NCBI GenBank assembly: GCA_050084985.1
Contig: JBITNC010000001.1
Location: forward strand, 64,108,001-64,172,000
DNA: 64,000 bases
DNA from: Nageia nagi
Lineage: Eukaryota > Pinophyta
Direction of reading: 5' to 3'
Shown: piece by piece, positions 46,402 through 56,650 of the stretch
How positions within the stretch are numbered: position 1 is the stretch's first letter
Layout: each line of letters opens with the position of its first letter
The notes under the pieces: model-generated
Databases searched by the model: none
What the model saw: the letters and a program-made list of their open reading frames with translations, nothing else
What the model was told of the DNA's origin: nothing
Position numbers and translations under genes: made by a program

Positions 46402-46857
46402 CTAACTATACATAAGAGAATACAATATTGAAAAATCTCTTATTTCATCTTTAAAATTAATCTTGACTAAACTTAATTGATTTGTGACTGTATTAAACTC
46501 ATTAACATGATCTTGGACTAAACTACCTTCATTCATCTTCATGTTAAATAGTTTTTTCATCAAGCATACTTTGTTTGAGATGGATGGCTTTTCATACATT
46601 TTAGCAATTAGTTTATCCATTACACAATTAGTTTTTTTCTCTCCTAAAATATTGAAAGCTACATGAAAACTTAAAAAAAGTCTAACAGCCCTCAAAACCT
46701 TTCTATCTAATAAATTCCCATCTTCATCACTCATGGATGAGGATTTCTTACTTTTATCTTCAAGAGTTTGATAGAGGTAGTATTCCATTTTCATTCTCCA
46801 AAATTGAAAACCTTGCCCATTGAATCTTTCAGCCTTAAATCTCCCTTGTTTTGCCAT
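46402..46857 (-). CDS. gag: Copia-C Gag N-terminal domain, open frame of 151 residues
   Basis: It begins at the ATG at 46,857, 62 bases inside the primer-binding site. It starts MAKQGRFKAERFNGQGFQFW, the copia gag N-terminus, and continues through the UBN2-like gag domain (KLFNMKMNEGSLVQDHVNEF). It stops at 46,402, earlier than a full Gag of about 250-300 residues; the rest is in the frame of the next segment. Confidence 0.78.
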   Translation of the reverse strand: MAKQGRFKAERFNGQGFQFWRMKMEYYLYQTLEDKSKKSSSMSDEDGNLLDRKVLRAVRLFLSFHVAFNILGEKKTNCVMDKLIAKMYEKPSISNKVCLMKKLFNMKMNEGSLVQDHVNEFNTVTNQLSLVKINFKDEIRDFSILYSLMYS

Positions 46858-46919
46858 ATGCTCCTCTTGGTTCCAATCTACAAATAAGATTCACCAAGCA
46901 AAATCCAAAAAAACAAAAA

Positions 46920-46931
46920 GCTTTGATACCA
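46920..46931 (-). other. Copia-C primer-binding site, Met-tRNA type
   Basis: The minus strand reads TGGTATCAAAGC beginning two bases inside the LTR. It differs by one base (A for G) from the initiator tRNA-Met complement. Confidence 0.85.
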
Positions 46932-46933
46932 CT

Positions 46934-47647
46934 TGTTAGGTTCAAATACTTTCATATAAACTTAAACATAAACCATCTACTCCTTGGAAAATGAAGCAAC
47001 TAAGTATACTAAAGTAAAATATTATGCAATAAGAAAATAGAAATAAGAGATTAACATGGTTCACCCAAGGTGGGCTACATCCATGAAGAAGCTTTCAACC
47101 CTTTGCATTACCCAATCTTCCAATTCCTCTAAGCAAAAAATAACAACATAACCTTACTACAACCTTCACTTTGGAGTACAACAAAACCACTCTACAAATC
47201 TCTCTCAAAACTCTCAATAAGAACAACATCAAAATCCCAACTTGCAAGACTCAAAATAGTACATCAAGACCTCAAACAAGCACCTCTATTTATAAGATGA
47301 ATATCAAACCATATTGACCTCAAAAGTGGTTAAGGAATTCATCAAGTAACTCCCCACACTATGTGTAGCCCCTAACTATGCAATAAAGGTTAGATTGAAC
47401 ATGATTTTGACTTCCCAAAATGGAGTTTAACACTCTTTATTTTATAATTGGTATATATCAAATTAGTTACCAATTGTAGACCAGATGTGGCATTGGTTAC
47501 TTAGTAACACTTCCATTACCACCCATTGCCTAACTAGTAAGCTAATTGACTACTAACTAGTTGACTAAATTGTTGACTAGTACATTGGTTGAGACCATAA
47601 TATAGAGAAATGCAAATATCAAGCTAAATCAGGATCCACACTCAACA
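46934..47647 (-). repeat. Copia-C 5' LTR (714 bp)
   Basis: Same ends as the 3' LTR (TGTTAGG...CACTCAACA). On the minus strand TATAAATAG lies at 47,294-47,286, about 350 bases into the LTR, a normal place for the promoter TATA box. Confidence 0.88.
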
Positions 47648-48698
47648 ACAAATGATTCTCATCCATCTCTTGAAGGACTATGAAAGCAACAAGTTTTAAA
47701 ATGGGAATCCTCCACCACTAGAGTTTGAGAAGGTAAAAAATCCAAAATACCTTCAAAGAAGACAAAATAGAATTAAGAGAGGGATGATAATCTGCCACTA
47801 TAGAAGAAAAAGAGGGCCTTAACTGTAGAAAAGAGGAGAAAGGCTTTAGTTGTGGTTTTGAGAATACATGGGGGAATATTGTATGGAAATAACAAGCATT
47901 ATAGAGATGACAAGTGTTTACACAATAACATCATGAATATGAGAAGAAGGTGAAAAGGGGATGATGATAGAGGGGTTGGGTCGGAAGTAGATAGGGTGGC
48001 ATGAGAGATGGGTCGGCATGAGAAGCAGGGTTGTTTGTGATAGATAACTTATTTTTCTTATTTATCCTATTGGAAATAGTGGTTCATTCCTCATTCCCAC
48101 CTCTAACATTGGATATAGATAATAATATCATGACACTAAAGCTCTCCATTTCATGAGGACCTTAGCTATCACTCATCATAGTAGTCCTCCCCTCTCTATC
48201 CCAAGAAAAATAAGAGGAAGAAGATCACAAATTCATCTATTCTTGTCAATGTTTATGATGTGCCATATTTGTTATTGTATTTTTGTATGCCATTATTTTT
48301 AGTTTATGAACTTGATGTTAATAGGTTTAAACCTTTTGTTATTAATTTGAATATCTTCTTCATGCTATCTTGAATCACTATTGTTTTGTATTTTCTATGA
48401 AATATTTTTGAATAAGTGGGTTCATCTTTAGATTAGCATAGTTATACTTGTAAACTAGTAGTTAATAATTATAATTTTCAACATCCAAGTAATGGACAAT
48501 ATTCAAAATGAAGTAATATTTTAGTAGTAATAATACTCACATGGATTTATTGAAGTAGCACACAAATATTTTATCCTCTTTGTTGTGATGGATTTGTAAG
48601 AGTAATCCACATTGATAAGAAAAATCAACCCACTTGATCCATTATTGAGAAGGTTTTAGGTTGTTATCTTATTGGTCTAATTCATATGGGAGTTGACT
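47648..48698. other. Non-coding stretch right of Copia-C
   Basis: Part of this may be the 5' region of LINE-A, since it is on the far side of Copia-C, but I see no protein similarity. A purine-rich, relatively GC-rich patch at 47,930-48,030 (GGGGTTGGGTCGGAAG) stands out. Nothing else was recognised. Confidence 0.3.
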
Positions 48699-49240
48699 GA
48701 TGGAATGTATAATGCATTATTATAAAGGTTTTGTAATAATCTTCTATGTAAGTTCACTAACACTTAAGGGTATCATTTGATACCTTAAGTATTTAAGTGA
48801 ATATGATAATGTAACTTATCCTACACTCCATGTCATGAGCATGCCCCTTTGGTAAAAGGATGTGCATGTCATGCTTTTGTACATTGGATAAAAGGGTGAT
48901 CCAAAGAGGGATTTTGGCCTATAAATAGAAGGCTCCCTCTTTATGATCACACACCAATTTATGAAGAAAAGTTATGCTAGAGGATAGTGTTTTGGAGTTG
49001 AAATTAGGAGGATTGTAAGAGTTCATATTTAAAATTAAGAGAGATCTAGTTAGTGGATGTACTCCTAGTTGGAGGAACCACTTACATCTTGTGTTATATT
49101 TGTAATATTGCTTTGTGAGTTTGTTAGATGTGAATTGTGAGTTTTCATGAGATCTTGGTAGATTAAGATTGTTTATGTTATATTGCAATACCTTCATTGA
49201 CATGCACATGATATTGAGCTTGACCTTATTTTTAGACTTG
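48699..49240 (+). promoter_or_regulatory. LTR-like promoter segment with TATAAATAG
   Basis: Starts TGATGGAATGTATAATGC. A clear TATA box, TATAAATAG, is at 48,920-48,928, followed by a CTCCCTCTTTATGATCACAC leader and T/G-rich sequence, all typical of the R-U5 part of a plant LTR in plus orientation. No second copy, primer site or coding region was found. It could be a solo LTR fragment or a stray host promoter. Confidence 0.35.
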
Positions 49241-50429
49241 GAAAGTGACATTGTGATAATTTTTGGGTCATTTTTTCTAATACTTATCAAAATAAGAGCA
49301 TTTTCGTTGATTTTTTTTGGAGGACTCAACTGGATATCGAGTGTGACAATGCTTTCAAAATGCAGCTTGTTGGCAATTGTAGAACTTGAGAAATCCTATA
49401 GAATAAAGATTAGTACTTCAACTAAACTATGAAATTTTACAATACTTCAACTAAAACGTGAATAAAAAAGGAGTTATCCTTATTTATCATAGAAGTAGAT
49501 AAGTATAATATTTATAATGCATATTTTACTTTTTGTTTAGATTATGATGTTTTTATTTATATAAAAAAATAAATATATAAATTCTATATAATATCGGGTG
49601 ATTTAGAGTATTGTAGTTTGTAAGTTGTTTTAGTTAGATTTAAAAAAGTTAAATATACATATTTTTTTAAAAAATGTTGGAATTTAGACTTCATTTGATA
49701 CATAAGTATGAACAAATAATAAAAAGATCAATTTAAAAGGATAAGAATCTATATTCTATGCAAGATGAAATAATATAAAGTTGATGTATTGAAAACTTGA
49801 AGTTCAATATAGTGTTTCATTATTGCATATTTTGAATATGTTGAGTAATTTCAAGCCTTTTTAATTATTGTATCTTTAGAATAAGTTAAATAATCTTAAG
49901 TTTTTAAGTTTGAATAATGTAATAATTTTCATTTAGATTAATGAATGATAAGTAAATTTATATCAAAGGTAGTCCTTAATTATTTGATCTTTTGAATATG
50001 CTTAATTATTGATGGAAATTTTCAATCAAAATATGAACAAATATTTTACCTTTCAATATTTTCAATAGAAAAGTTTACTAATCCATCAAACTTGACCTTT
50101 CAACTCGAGATCCACTTATTATGTCCCTTTGGAGAAGAGAAAACCTTCCATTTTACATTTCAATGCCATATCTACTACGAAATCCGAAATAAAATTCATT
50201 ACCTTTTCAAAAGACAACCTACAATCTTTAACCTCTCTCAAATCTTCATATCCATGATATCTTACACTTTACCTTAAAAAAGTAAAACTTACTTCAATGA
50301 TAATATTCAACCTTCATACTCCTACTCCGTACCCCATCACACATTACTTCATATAAATTGTTAAAAGAGTGAGCATCCTTTAAGCATATAGATTATAAGA
50401 GAATGAGCATCAAACATAAATACCATATC
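49241..50429. other. AT-rich stretch upstream of the HLH gene
   Basis: No gene or repeat was recognised. Base composition shifts from very AT-rich (49,440-50,050) to more balanced near 50,430, where the CpG-richer gene region begins. Confidence 0.4.
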
Positions 50430-50551
50430 GTAGATCACATAGAAGAAGGCAGATGCCAAGATCACTAGGCAGACCTAATTATGGGGGACAATTACTACCC
50501 CGACGACCATGGCAGACCCCTTACTTGATTAGACCACTCAAAGACATGTAA

Positions 50552-50567
50552 TGACGTCATGACGTGC
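50552..50567 (+). promoter_or_regulatory. Paired ACGT (bZIP-type) elements
   Basis: TGACGTCA joined to TGACGTGC, the first a perfect palindrome. About 230 bases upstream of the TATA box. These match C-box and hybrid C/G-box consensus sites. Confidence 0.55.
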
Positions 50568-50781
50568 ACACGAAGCAACGCTCACGCCTCCCGAGCCGCA
50601 GTGACGACCTCCTCCGCAGTGTGAAATGTGGAACGCATCCAGTCAAAAACTCGTACGATGGGAATGAAAATTTCTTCACGCGTTTACATTAATTAATGCC
50701 CATTACGGCGCATGCTTCGTCTCTCGCCCCCACCGATGTGAGGGATCGACACGAACAGAAACAGAAAAGTGCTGAAAATCC

Positions 50782-50789
50782 TATAAATA
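50782..50789 (+). promoter_or_regulatory. TATA box of the HLH gene
   Basis: TATAAATA, 132 bases before the ATG. It predicts transcription starting near 50,812-50,820, that is at or just before the A-rich run. Confidence 0.65.
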
Positions 50790-50851
50790 TGCTCCGAATC
50801 CGGACCCAATTCTGCAGAACAAAAAAAAAAAGGAAAAAACACAAAGCTTGA

Positions 50852-50860
50852 ATGGGTTGA
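50852..50860 (+). other. Two-codon upstream reading frame
   Basis: ATG GGT TGA in the predicted leader, 53 bases before the main ATG and out of frame with it. A minimal upstream frame of this kind can reduce translation of the main frame, but nothing here shows that it does. Confidence 0.45.
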
Positions 50861-50913
50861 AGAGGGGCATTACTTCAATTCTCTGGCAGACAGATTGCGA
50901 TTGTCATTTGAAG

Positions 50914-51354
50914 ATGTCGAGAAACTACGTCATATTTGACGAGAAGGCGGAGTCCGTCACGGTTTCGTCCTTCCTCGGCGAGGGTTTGTGGGCTTCGGAG
51001 TCTTTCCGTGGAAAGAATTTGTTTGAATTAGGGTTTGATGCTTTGGAAAATGCGAGGCTCTCAAGGGCTCTGTCGGTTCCTTTGGTGGAAGATTTTTGTG
51101 GGCAGTCTCCTCTTGAATGTGATAGTGGAGGAGAAAATAGCGAGGAAATTGATTTTTTGATGAATATTGCCGAGGACGTGGAAAGCACGGCGGAGTCTTC
51201 TGAGGGTTACGAAAAGGAAAGGATTTTGGAACTGTTTCAGATTTTGAGAGACATGGTTGGTCTCAGAGAAAGCATTGATACAGTCGATGTTTTCGAACAA
51301 GCAATTCGGTGTATAAAGAAACTGGAGATGGAACTGCGCTGCAGTTTTTGTTAG
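50914..51354 (+). CDS. HLH protein without basic region (146 residues)
   Basis: The only convincing host gene here. The ATG at 50,914 has A at -3. Upstream, in frame, only TTG is available at 50,848, so I prefer the ATG. Residues 101-115 (KERILELFQILRDMV) and 123-142 (TVDVFEQAIRCIKKLEMELR) fit helices 1 and 2 of the bHLH dimerisation domain, joined by a short loop. The sequence before helix 1 is acidic (EDVESTAESSEGYE) instead of basic, so DNA binding is unlikely. The N-terminal 90 residues are acidic with no known motif. Such atypical HLH proteins in plants (for example SAC51-like, IBH1-like or PRE-like) act by dimerising with other factors in the nucleus; which group this belongs to I cannot say. 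One exon, no introns needed. Codon use and CG content differ strongly from the flanking transposons. Confidence 0.72.
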   Translation: MSRNYVIFDEKAESVTVSSFLGEGLWASESFRGKNLFELGFDALENARLSRALSVPLVEDFCGQSPLECDSGGENSEEIDFLMNIAEDVESTAESSEGYEKERILELFQILRDMVGLRESIDTVDVFEQAIRCIKKLEMELRCSFC

Positions 51355-51560
51355 GGGTATATTGGATCTGAAGATCTTTGCCTGAAATTCAAAGACAGTT
51401 TCTGGTAATAGATTTTGCTTATCATGGGAGGACTTCAGAGTAGGGATTCGATTTCCATCAGGCTGATTTGATCGTTGGCGGCTTTGGAACTCGATCTCGC
51501 GACCGCCGTTTCTCAGGTCTACAGACACGCCATTAATCTCGCCTGTAATTTCTAATTTGT
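51355..51560 (+). other. 3' untranslated region of the HLH gene
   Basis: Still CG-rich (GATCTCGCGACCGCCG at about 51,490) and free of repeats. Composition drops to AT-rich after 51,560. No clear AATAAA signal; the poly(A) site is not placed. Confidence 0.45.
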
Positions 51561-52998
51561 GAAAACATTATGTTGTGTTTTTCTCATCGCAAAATATGGA
51601 GGGATCTTAGAAAAATCGTTTATGTTTCAAGTAATTTTTATGTTGTAGTTCGAAATGCTCAGAAAACTTGTTTTTACTGTAAATATTTGAAGAATGCCCA
51701 CTTTACCATTGACATGTACTTGTTTGTATTATTTCTTCACTACGAATTTTTTTAGTGTGCAATATTTTGATTATTTCTTCACATGTTTATAATTTTTAAT
51801 GTTTCAATATATTTTTTTAGTTTGGTTGAAAAGTACTCGCATTAAAAAAATGCATATAAATATTTTCTACATAACAAAGGTTATATTTTCTATATAACAA
51901 GGGTTAGTTGTAGAGGTCATGCCCTCACAAATATTAAAAGTTTTCAAGTGCATTCATGACATGATAAATAAGAAAATGCAAAGATATTAGTAAAATATCA
52001 CAAAAATAAATCTTGAGAAAGTTAATCATTTGGAGTTCACAACTTTTATCCCTTGGTATTTGGGATATCATGCTCATTTTCTCACCTAAATCCATACACT
52101 AGATCTTCCTCCTCTTTAATGATCATTATTGAAGTGGTGCTAGGATTATCAAGTGTTGTCCCCTCCAACCATTCGATTCAAAGTGTTACAAATGTTGCCT
52201 ATGTAGCCACTAGATTTGGGTAACCACTAGATTCGAGCGTCAAGAGACATGATCTAGGTAACACTAAATCTAATAAAAGAAATAGTAAAAGATAAATAGG
52301 AGATGTTGCCCAATATGGACCAAGGATCAACCATATATAGATAGAAAATGTCTTTTAATATCCCTTAAAATCCAGTGGTTTGTAGGAAATATCAAAGTTT
52401 GTACAAAAGTAAATATATATCAATTAAGTATATGAATGATTGTTTCCCATATAAAGAAAAATATTGAATAATGCACATATATTTCAAAAAAAACAAGAAT
52501 ACTCTCAAGGATAATTGACCACAATCACTCACATCCATCCAATGAAAGTAAATCATTAAAATAAAATTCTAGAATTTTATCAAACACAATTTGATGATGT
52601 TTGTTAGAATCTTCAAACAATAATTTTTCATTAATGTTTGACGAAACGTTGAAAATAGTGGTGAAACAAGAAGCAAGGAATTTGCTATGTTGTCAAATCA
52701 ATAGCAAGGAATCTGTTGCTTATCGAGCAACAAGGAGCTAAAAGATCCACACAACATACTATTATCAAACATATTGTGCAATATCTATCTCGACAAGCCC
52801 GATCATCATTCAATTTCAACTCCTCGAAGTACTTCATTGCTTACCATGCTCTTCCTCATATTTGGGTGCCTAGGTATCCACCATAAGCCCTTTTTTATTT
52901 GATAGCATTTCTAGATGCTTTATTGATAAAAAAGCACTATATTTACATATAAGTTAAATGCTTCCACTCACCAAGGTGATTAGGCCATAACAAGTTTA
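51561..52998. other. AT-rich stretch, no recognised gene
   Basis: A short passage at 52,345-52,470 (CAGTGGTTTGTAGGAAATATC, then TCAATTAAGTATATGAATGA) is a diverged copy of the repeat unit at 53,971-54,393. Nothing else was recognised. Confidence 0.4.
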
Positions 52999-53418
52999 AT
53001 GAGTAGTAAAGCACATTTCGACATGTTCGGGAGGTTGGCTTGTAAAGGAAAGACGAAATTAGAAGGTAGCTATGAACTGAGCCTATTGGAGCGAGACATA
53101 AGTCAAAGAGGATTTAGTGTAAGTTTACTCGGACTTATACGAAGATCTTTGAGTTCAAGGAACAACATGCATGGAGATGAAGTTTCCTATCATATCCAAA
53201 GCCTAATGAAGGAGGCAGACATAGTCAAGGTGGGGTTGTGCCTTGGAGGTCTTTGGTAATGACACACTCTTGAATTGCTGAAATGAGACAAAGCCATGGT
53301 GGAAGAAGTTCTAACTCTAGGATTAAAGATCCAAGCCATGATGAGTGAATCCTTAGAAAGAACATGAATGATCCTTGCCAGAATGCAAGAGCTTGAATGG
53401 TGGCTAGAGGAGATGTAA
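52999..53418 (+). other. Unrecognised open frame with coiled-coil-like extension
   Basis: The ATG at 52,999 opens a frame of 86 residues ending at 53,259. The next 160 bases, in a continuing frame with stops, read DKAMVEEVLTLGLKIQAMM and ILARMQELEWWLEEM, which looks like a broken helical segment. It could be a decayed gene or transposon protein; I do not recognise it. Its composition is less AT-rich than the surroundings. Confidence 0.25.
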
Positions 53419-53970
53419 ACTTGGGTTTTGTTTTTGTTGTCTAATGTTTAATTGGTTTGCTTCTAGATGCATTTAGAACAACTTTTATTTTTTTGTTGTC
53501 TAATATTTAGTCAATTTATTTTGACTTTTTTTATAATTTTTATTGATAGATTGTCAAGGTTTGATATTATGTACTCTTTGATATCGAAACCGTATGTATT
53601 GATTTGAACTAATAAATATAATATTAAGATTGACTAGAAGAAGTCTCTTATTGATAATAAAAAAGTTTTTAGAAAATTAGAATGCCATAGAAATTAGGAA
53701 GTCTTAAAGAAGAGATTTTATTTTATTTTTTCCTTTAGATTATTGTAAGTCTTTAGAAGTTAAGTAACATTGTAGATTCATTTAGATATTGTAAATCACA
53801 TTTATAAAAGGATCAAAGATTTTTCTATTTGTGTATTATATGGTGAGGAGTGGGTTTGATGAGCATGGTTGTCAAAGAAGGTTAAACTTGTATCATTGCC
53901 TAGACTTGGAGTGGTTAGGAGACCAAGTCATATCATGAGGCATCTAATTGACAATATATGACATGATAAG

Positions 53971-54393
53971 TATTTTATTGTCCTTTTAAACCCAAAGATT
54001 TGTAGAACCTATCAAAATTTGTCCACATAAGTAAAGAAGATTATATATCAATTAAGTATTTGAATGATTGTTTCTCCTATAATTAAGTTGTGGAATAAGA
54101 TCACCAAGCTTGTTTTGATTGTCTTGATTTAAGAATAAATGGATTAATTTGTAATCACAAATACCTTTATAGGTTTATCTTATTGTCCCTTTTAAACCCA
54201 AAGGTTTGTAGGACCTTTTAAAACTTGTCCAAATAAAAAAAGACAGAAACCATATCAATTAAGTATTTGAATGATCATTTCTCATATAATTAAGCTAAGT
54301 AATAAAATCATCAAGCTTGTTTTGATTGTCTTGGTTTAAGAATTCTTAGATTAAGCTATAATCATAAATACCTTTGTAGGTTTCTCTTATGTC
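53971..54393. repeat. Tandem duplication of an about 210 bp unit
   Basis: Unit one, 53,971-54,178, and unit two, 54,178-54,393, share TTTAAACCCAAAG, TCAATTAAGTATTTGAATGAT, CAAGCTTGTTTTGATTGTCTT and AATACCTTT-TAGGTTT-TCTTAT in the same order. A third, partial copy lies at 52,345-52,470. It adjoins the 3' end of LINE-B and may be part of its 3' untranslated region. Confidence 0.75.
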
Positions 54394-54399
54394 TTTGTA

Positions 54400-56650
54400 G
54401 AGTGGGCAAAAAAAAATAAGTCTCATCTTCTATGGTATTTAGGTTACAAAAATTACAATTTTTTTTATGCCAAGGTGTTTTTGGTATTGTCTATCTATTG
54501 ATTTATTTATGAAGTTCATTTGAACTATTTCTTAATTTAACAAATGCATGTTTGTTTTTGAAATTAATAATCTTATGTGGATATGAAGGATATTCAAGTT
54601 TTGGATTAATGATATTTTTATAGTAAAAGAGTTTTCTTTTATTCTTGATGTTATTATCATTTCAAAAAATTTGAATTACTTTATTTGTAATTTGCACTTC
54701 TAATTTGCCACTATTAGAAGGGGTTATGTTGTTGCATAAACCCCAAAAATAAAGCCATTTATCAAAAGTCTTTTAGCCAACCTCTTTTAAGACGTTGATG
54801 AGTTGGGTGACTACAAGTACTCTAGTTTTGAAAGCTTAGATTTGTATAATATATATTGTTTTAAGGCTTTACTTTCAATAGGAAGTAACCCTTCCATGAG
54901 AAGTATAAGATAAGCTATCTTATTCTTAATTTTGAAGTTATAAGGGGCATTATTTTTGAGTTTTCCAATTTTATCAAGAAATACTTCCTAGCATAGACTT
55001 CACAACCATAAAGTAATACCAAAGTTACAAGGTAGGAGAATTTTTTTTCTTTTTATCCCAGTTCCAAAGTCTTGCATCTTTACACTTATTTTCTAGGCCA
55101 TATAAGGCTTTCCACCTAATCGAGATTTTTCTTTCAATGTTAAGTTTCAATTTAGATTATGATTTATGTCAATACCTAAGTTTTTATAAGAGTGGACTAT
55201 CTCTCAGGGTTGATTATTAAAGATGAATGTAGGGTGAGTTACTTTTTTATATTTGATGATCATAATTTTGGTTTTATCTACAATAATTATTAATCTTGAT
55301 ATATTACAAATTGTTTGAAGGATATCCAATTATTTTACAAGATCATTATCATGTCTAGCTAATAAGACAATATCATTTGAATAAAGGAGAAGAAGAATAA
55401 AAAGGTTATGAAGGTTGGTGCCTATACATCAAACATCTTTGAAATTGTTTTCTAGTTTATATGTATAAATACCTAAAAGAGTTGGGGAAAGTGGACAAGC
55501 TTGTTTAACTCTAATGTTGCAACTGATTTCCTCATACCATATTTGATTAGTTTTATGTTTAGAAATAACTTGTTCATAAAGTCAATGAACAATCAATCTT
55601 AGTTCAGAAGGTAAATCTAAATTAACCATACACTTTAAGAGTATCCCTAGGAACAATATCAAATATATTTTTTAATTTATAAAGTAAGCAAACCAATCTT
55701 CTTTCTCATCTCAACAATTTTTAGCAATAACTTGAAAAGTGAAGAGATGATCAATTGTTGAATGTTTTCTTCTAAATTGGCTTATCCTTTAGCTCTTAAG
55801 TTATTGTCATCAAACCGAAGACTAATTTGATTTTCTATAATACTACCATAAAGTTTGGCAAGAAGAGGACTTCTAATAATAGTTCTATAATTTGAAGGGT
55901 TGGTTTTTGTCTTTTGTTTTATAAATAAGAACGATTGAGCTAACAGTCCATTACTAGGGAATCCTTCTTTAAAAGAAGTATGGAATAGGGTTTGTATATG
56001 GGGAGTAAGGATAGAGTTGTAAATAAAAAATAAAAAAAATTTGCTTGCTAACTTTCAATATCTTTGGCCTTTCCATTTGACAGTATTTTAATTCCTTCTT
56101 TAATATTGTTTAAAGAGAACACATTATTTTGGTTGAAATGAGGTGTTAACTTTTGAAAATATTCTTCTAAACTTAGAGGGGAACTATATAGTTTTTTGAG
56201 GTGGCAATTCCAACTATTTAAATCAATTTGATATTCGATTGTCATTTTTCTAGGTAAACTTATTTTCTAAAATTGTTTTGGATTATGTTTACACAAATCT
56301 AGAATTTTTTCTAGTTGTTAATTTACAAATAATCATTTCTTATATTTAAGTAATATTTTATGTTCTTTTACTTTATATTGTTTATCTATATCATTTAGAA
56401 CAATTTTCTAGCAACTTTATATTCTGTGTCATGCCATATATTTATTTTTCTATTATTATAGGTGATAAATTTTTTAGAAGAATATTTGTTGATACAATTA
56501 GATAATTTTGAAGTGAAATTATTATACAAATGAGTTATTAAAGATAGTGTTTTAGAGGATGACTTAAAAGCATCTTGTAGATCCTTTTAGAATGCATCAT
56601 GCTCCTTATGATTGAAAACAATCTTTGTAACTTTAGTCACGTTGCTATTA
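54400..56650 (-). mobile_element. LINE-B, second non-LTR retrotransposon relic
   Basis: Minus-strand relic of an endonuclease-RT protein. It differs from LINE-A in RT wording and in having a C-terminal zinc-binding segment (CNFCNLNTIEDETYFF at about 54,480-54,420). The upstream end shows NIWHDTEYKVARK (about 56,440), the linker before RT. The endonuclease itself was not found. Many stops are present. Confidence 0.7.
54800..56245 (-). pseudogene. LINE-B reverse transcriptase
   Basis: The frame at 56,245-56,048 includes NNIKEGIKILSNGKAKDIES, the RT entry block. Broken frames then give VRQGCPLSPTLLGIY-like wording (about 55,510-55,440), LLLYSNDIVLLARHDND (about 55,390-55,340; the catalytic Y-x-D-D box reads YSND), KTKIMIIK (about 55,270) and YKNLGID (about 55,180). 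The catalytic first Asp is Asn. Frameshifts and stops rule out function. Confidence 0.7.

Larger units (their letters stand above)
43207..47647 (-). mobile_element. Copia-C, Ty1/copia element with deleted integrase (4.44 kb)
   Basis: Complete LTR pair, primer-binding site and, on the minus strand, gag, zinc-knuckle region, protease, GAG-pre-integrase, then directly RT and RNase H. The integrase core and C-terminal domain are missing, which explains an internal region of only 3.0 kb where about 4 kb is usual. The deletion point at about 45,367-45,451 carries small direct and inverted copies of local sequence. Confidence 0.88.
50430..50815 (+). promoter_or_regulatory. CpG-rich promoter of the HLH gene
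   Basis: The region is much richer in CG dinucleotides than the rest of the window. That suggests it is unmethylated and functional. It contains a TGACGTCA palindrome at 50,552-50,559, directly followed by TGACGTGC at 50,560-50,567, and a TATA box at 50,782. It also carries a CACGCG element near 50,678. The two ACGT cores are eight bases apart. bZIP factors bind such ACGT elements; the actual regulator is unknown. Confidence 0.6.

Noticed and set aside
43202-47652. Target-site duplication of Copia-C
   Set aside because: The flanks ATAAG and ACAAA agree at only three of five bases, too few to claim.
48919-49329. Minus-strand frame of 136 residues
   Set aside because: It is antisense to an LTR-like promoter and leader and lacks any recognisable domain.
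50848-50913. N-terminal extension of the HLH protein by 22 residues
   Set aside because: It would need TTG as start codon; the first in-frame ATG is at 50,914 in good context.
51061-51528. Minus-strand frame of 155 residues opposite the HLH gene
   Set aside because: It overlaps the HLH exon and its 3' region in antisense, with low-complexity wording and no motif; the plus-strand frame has promoter and domain support.
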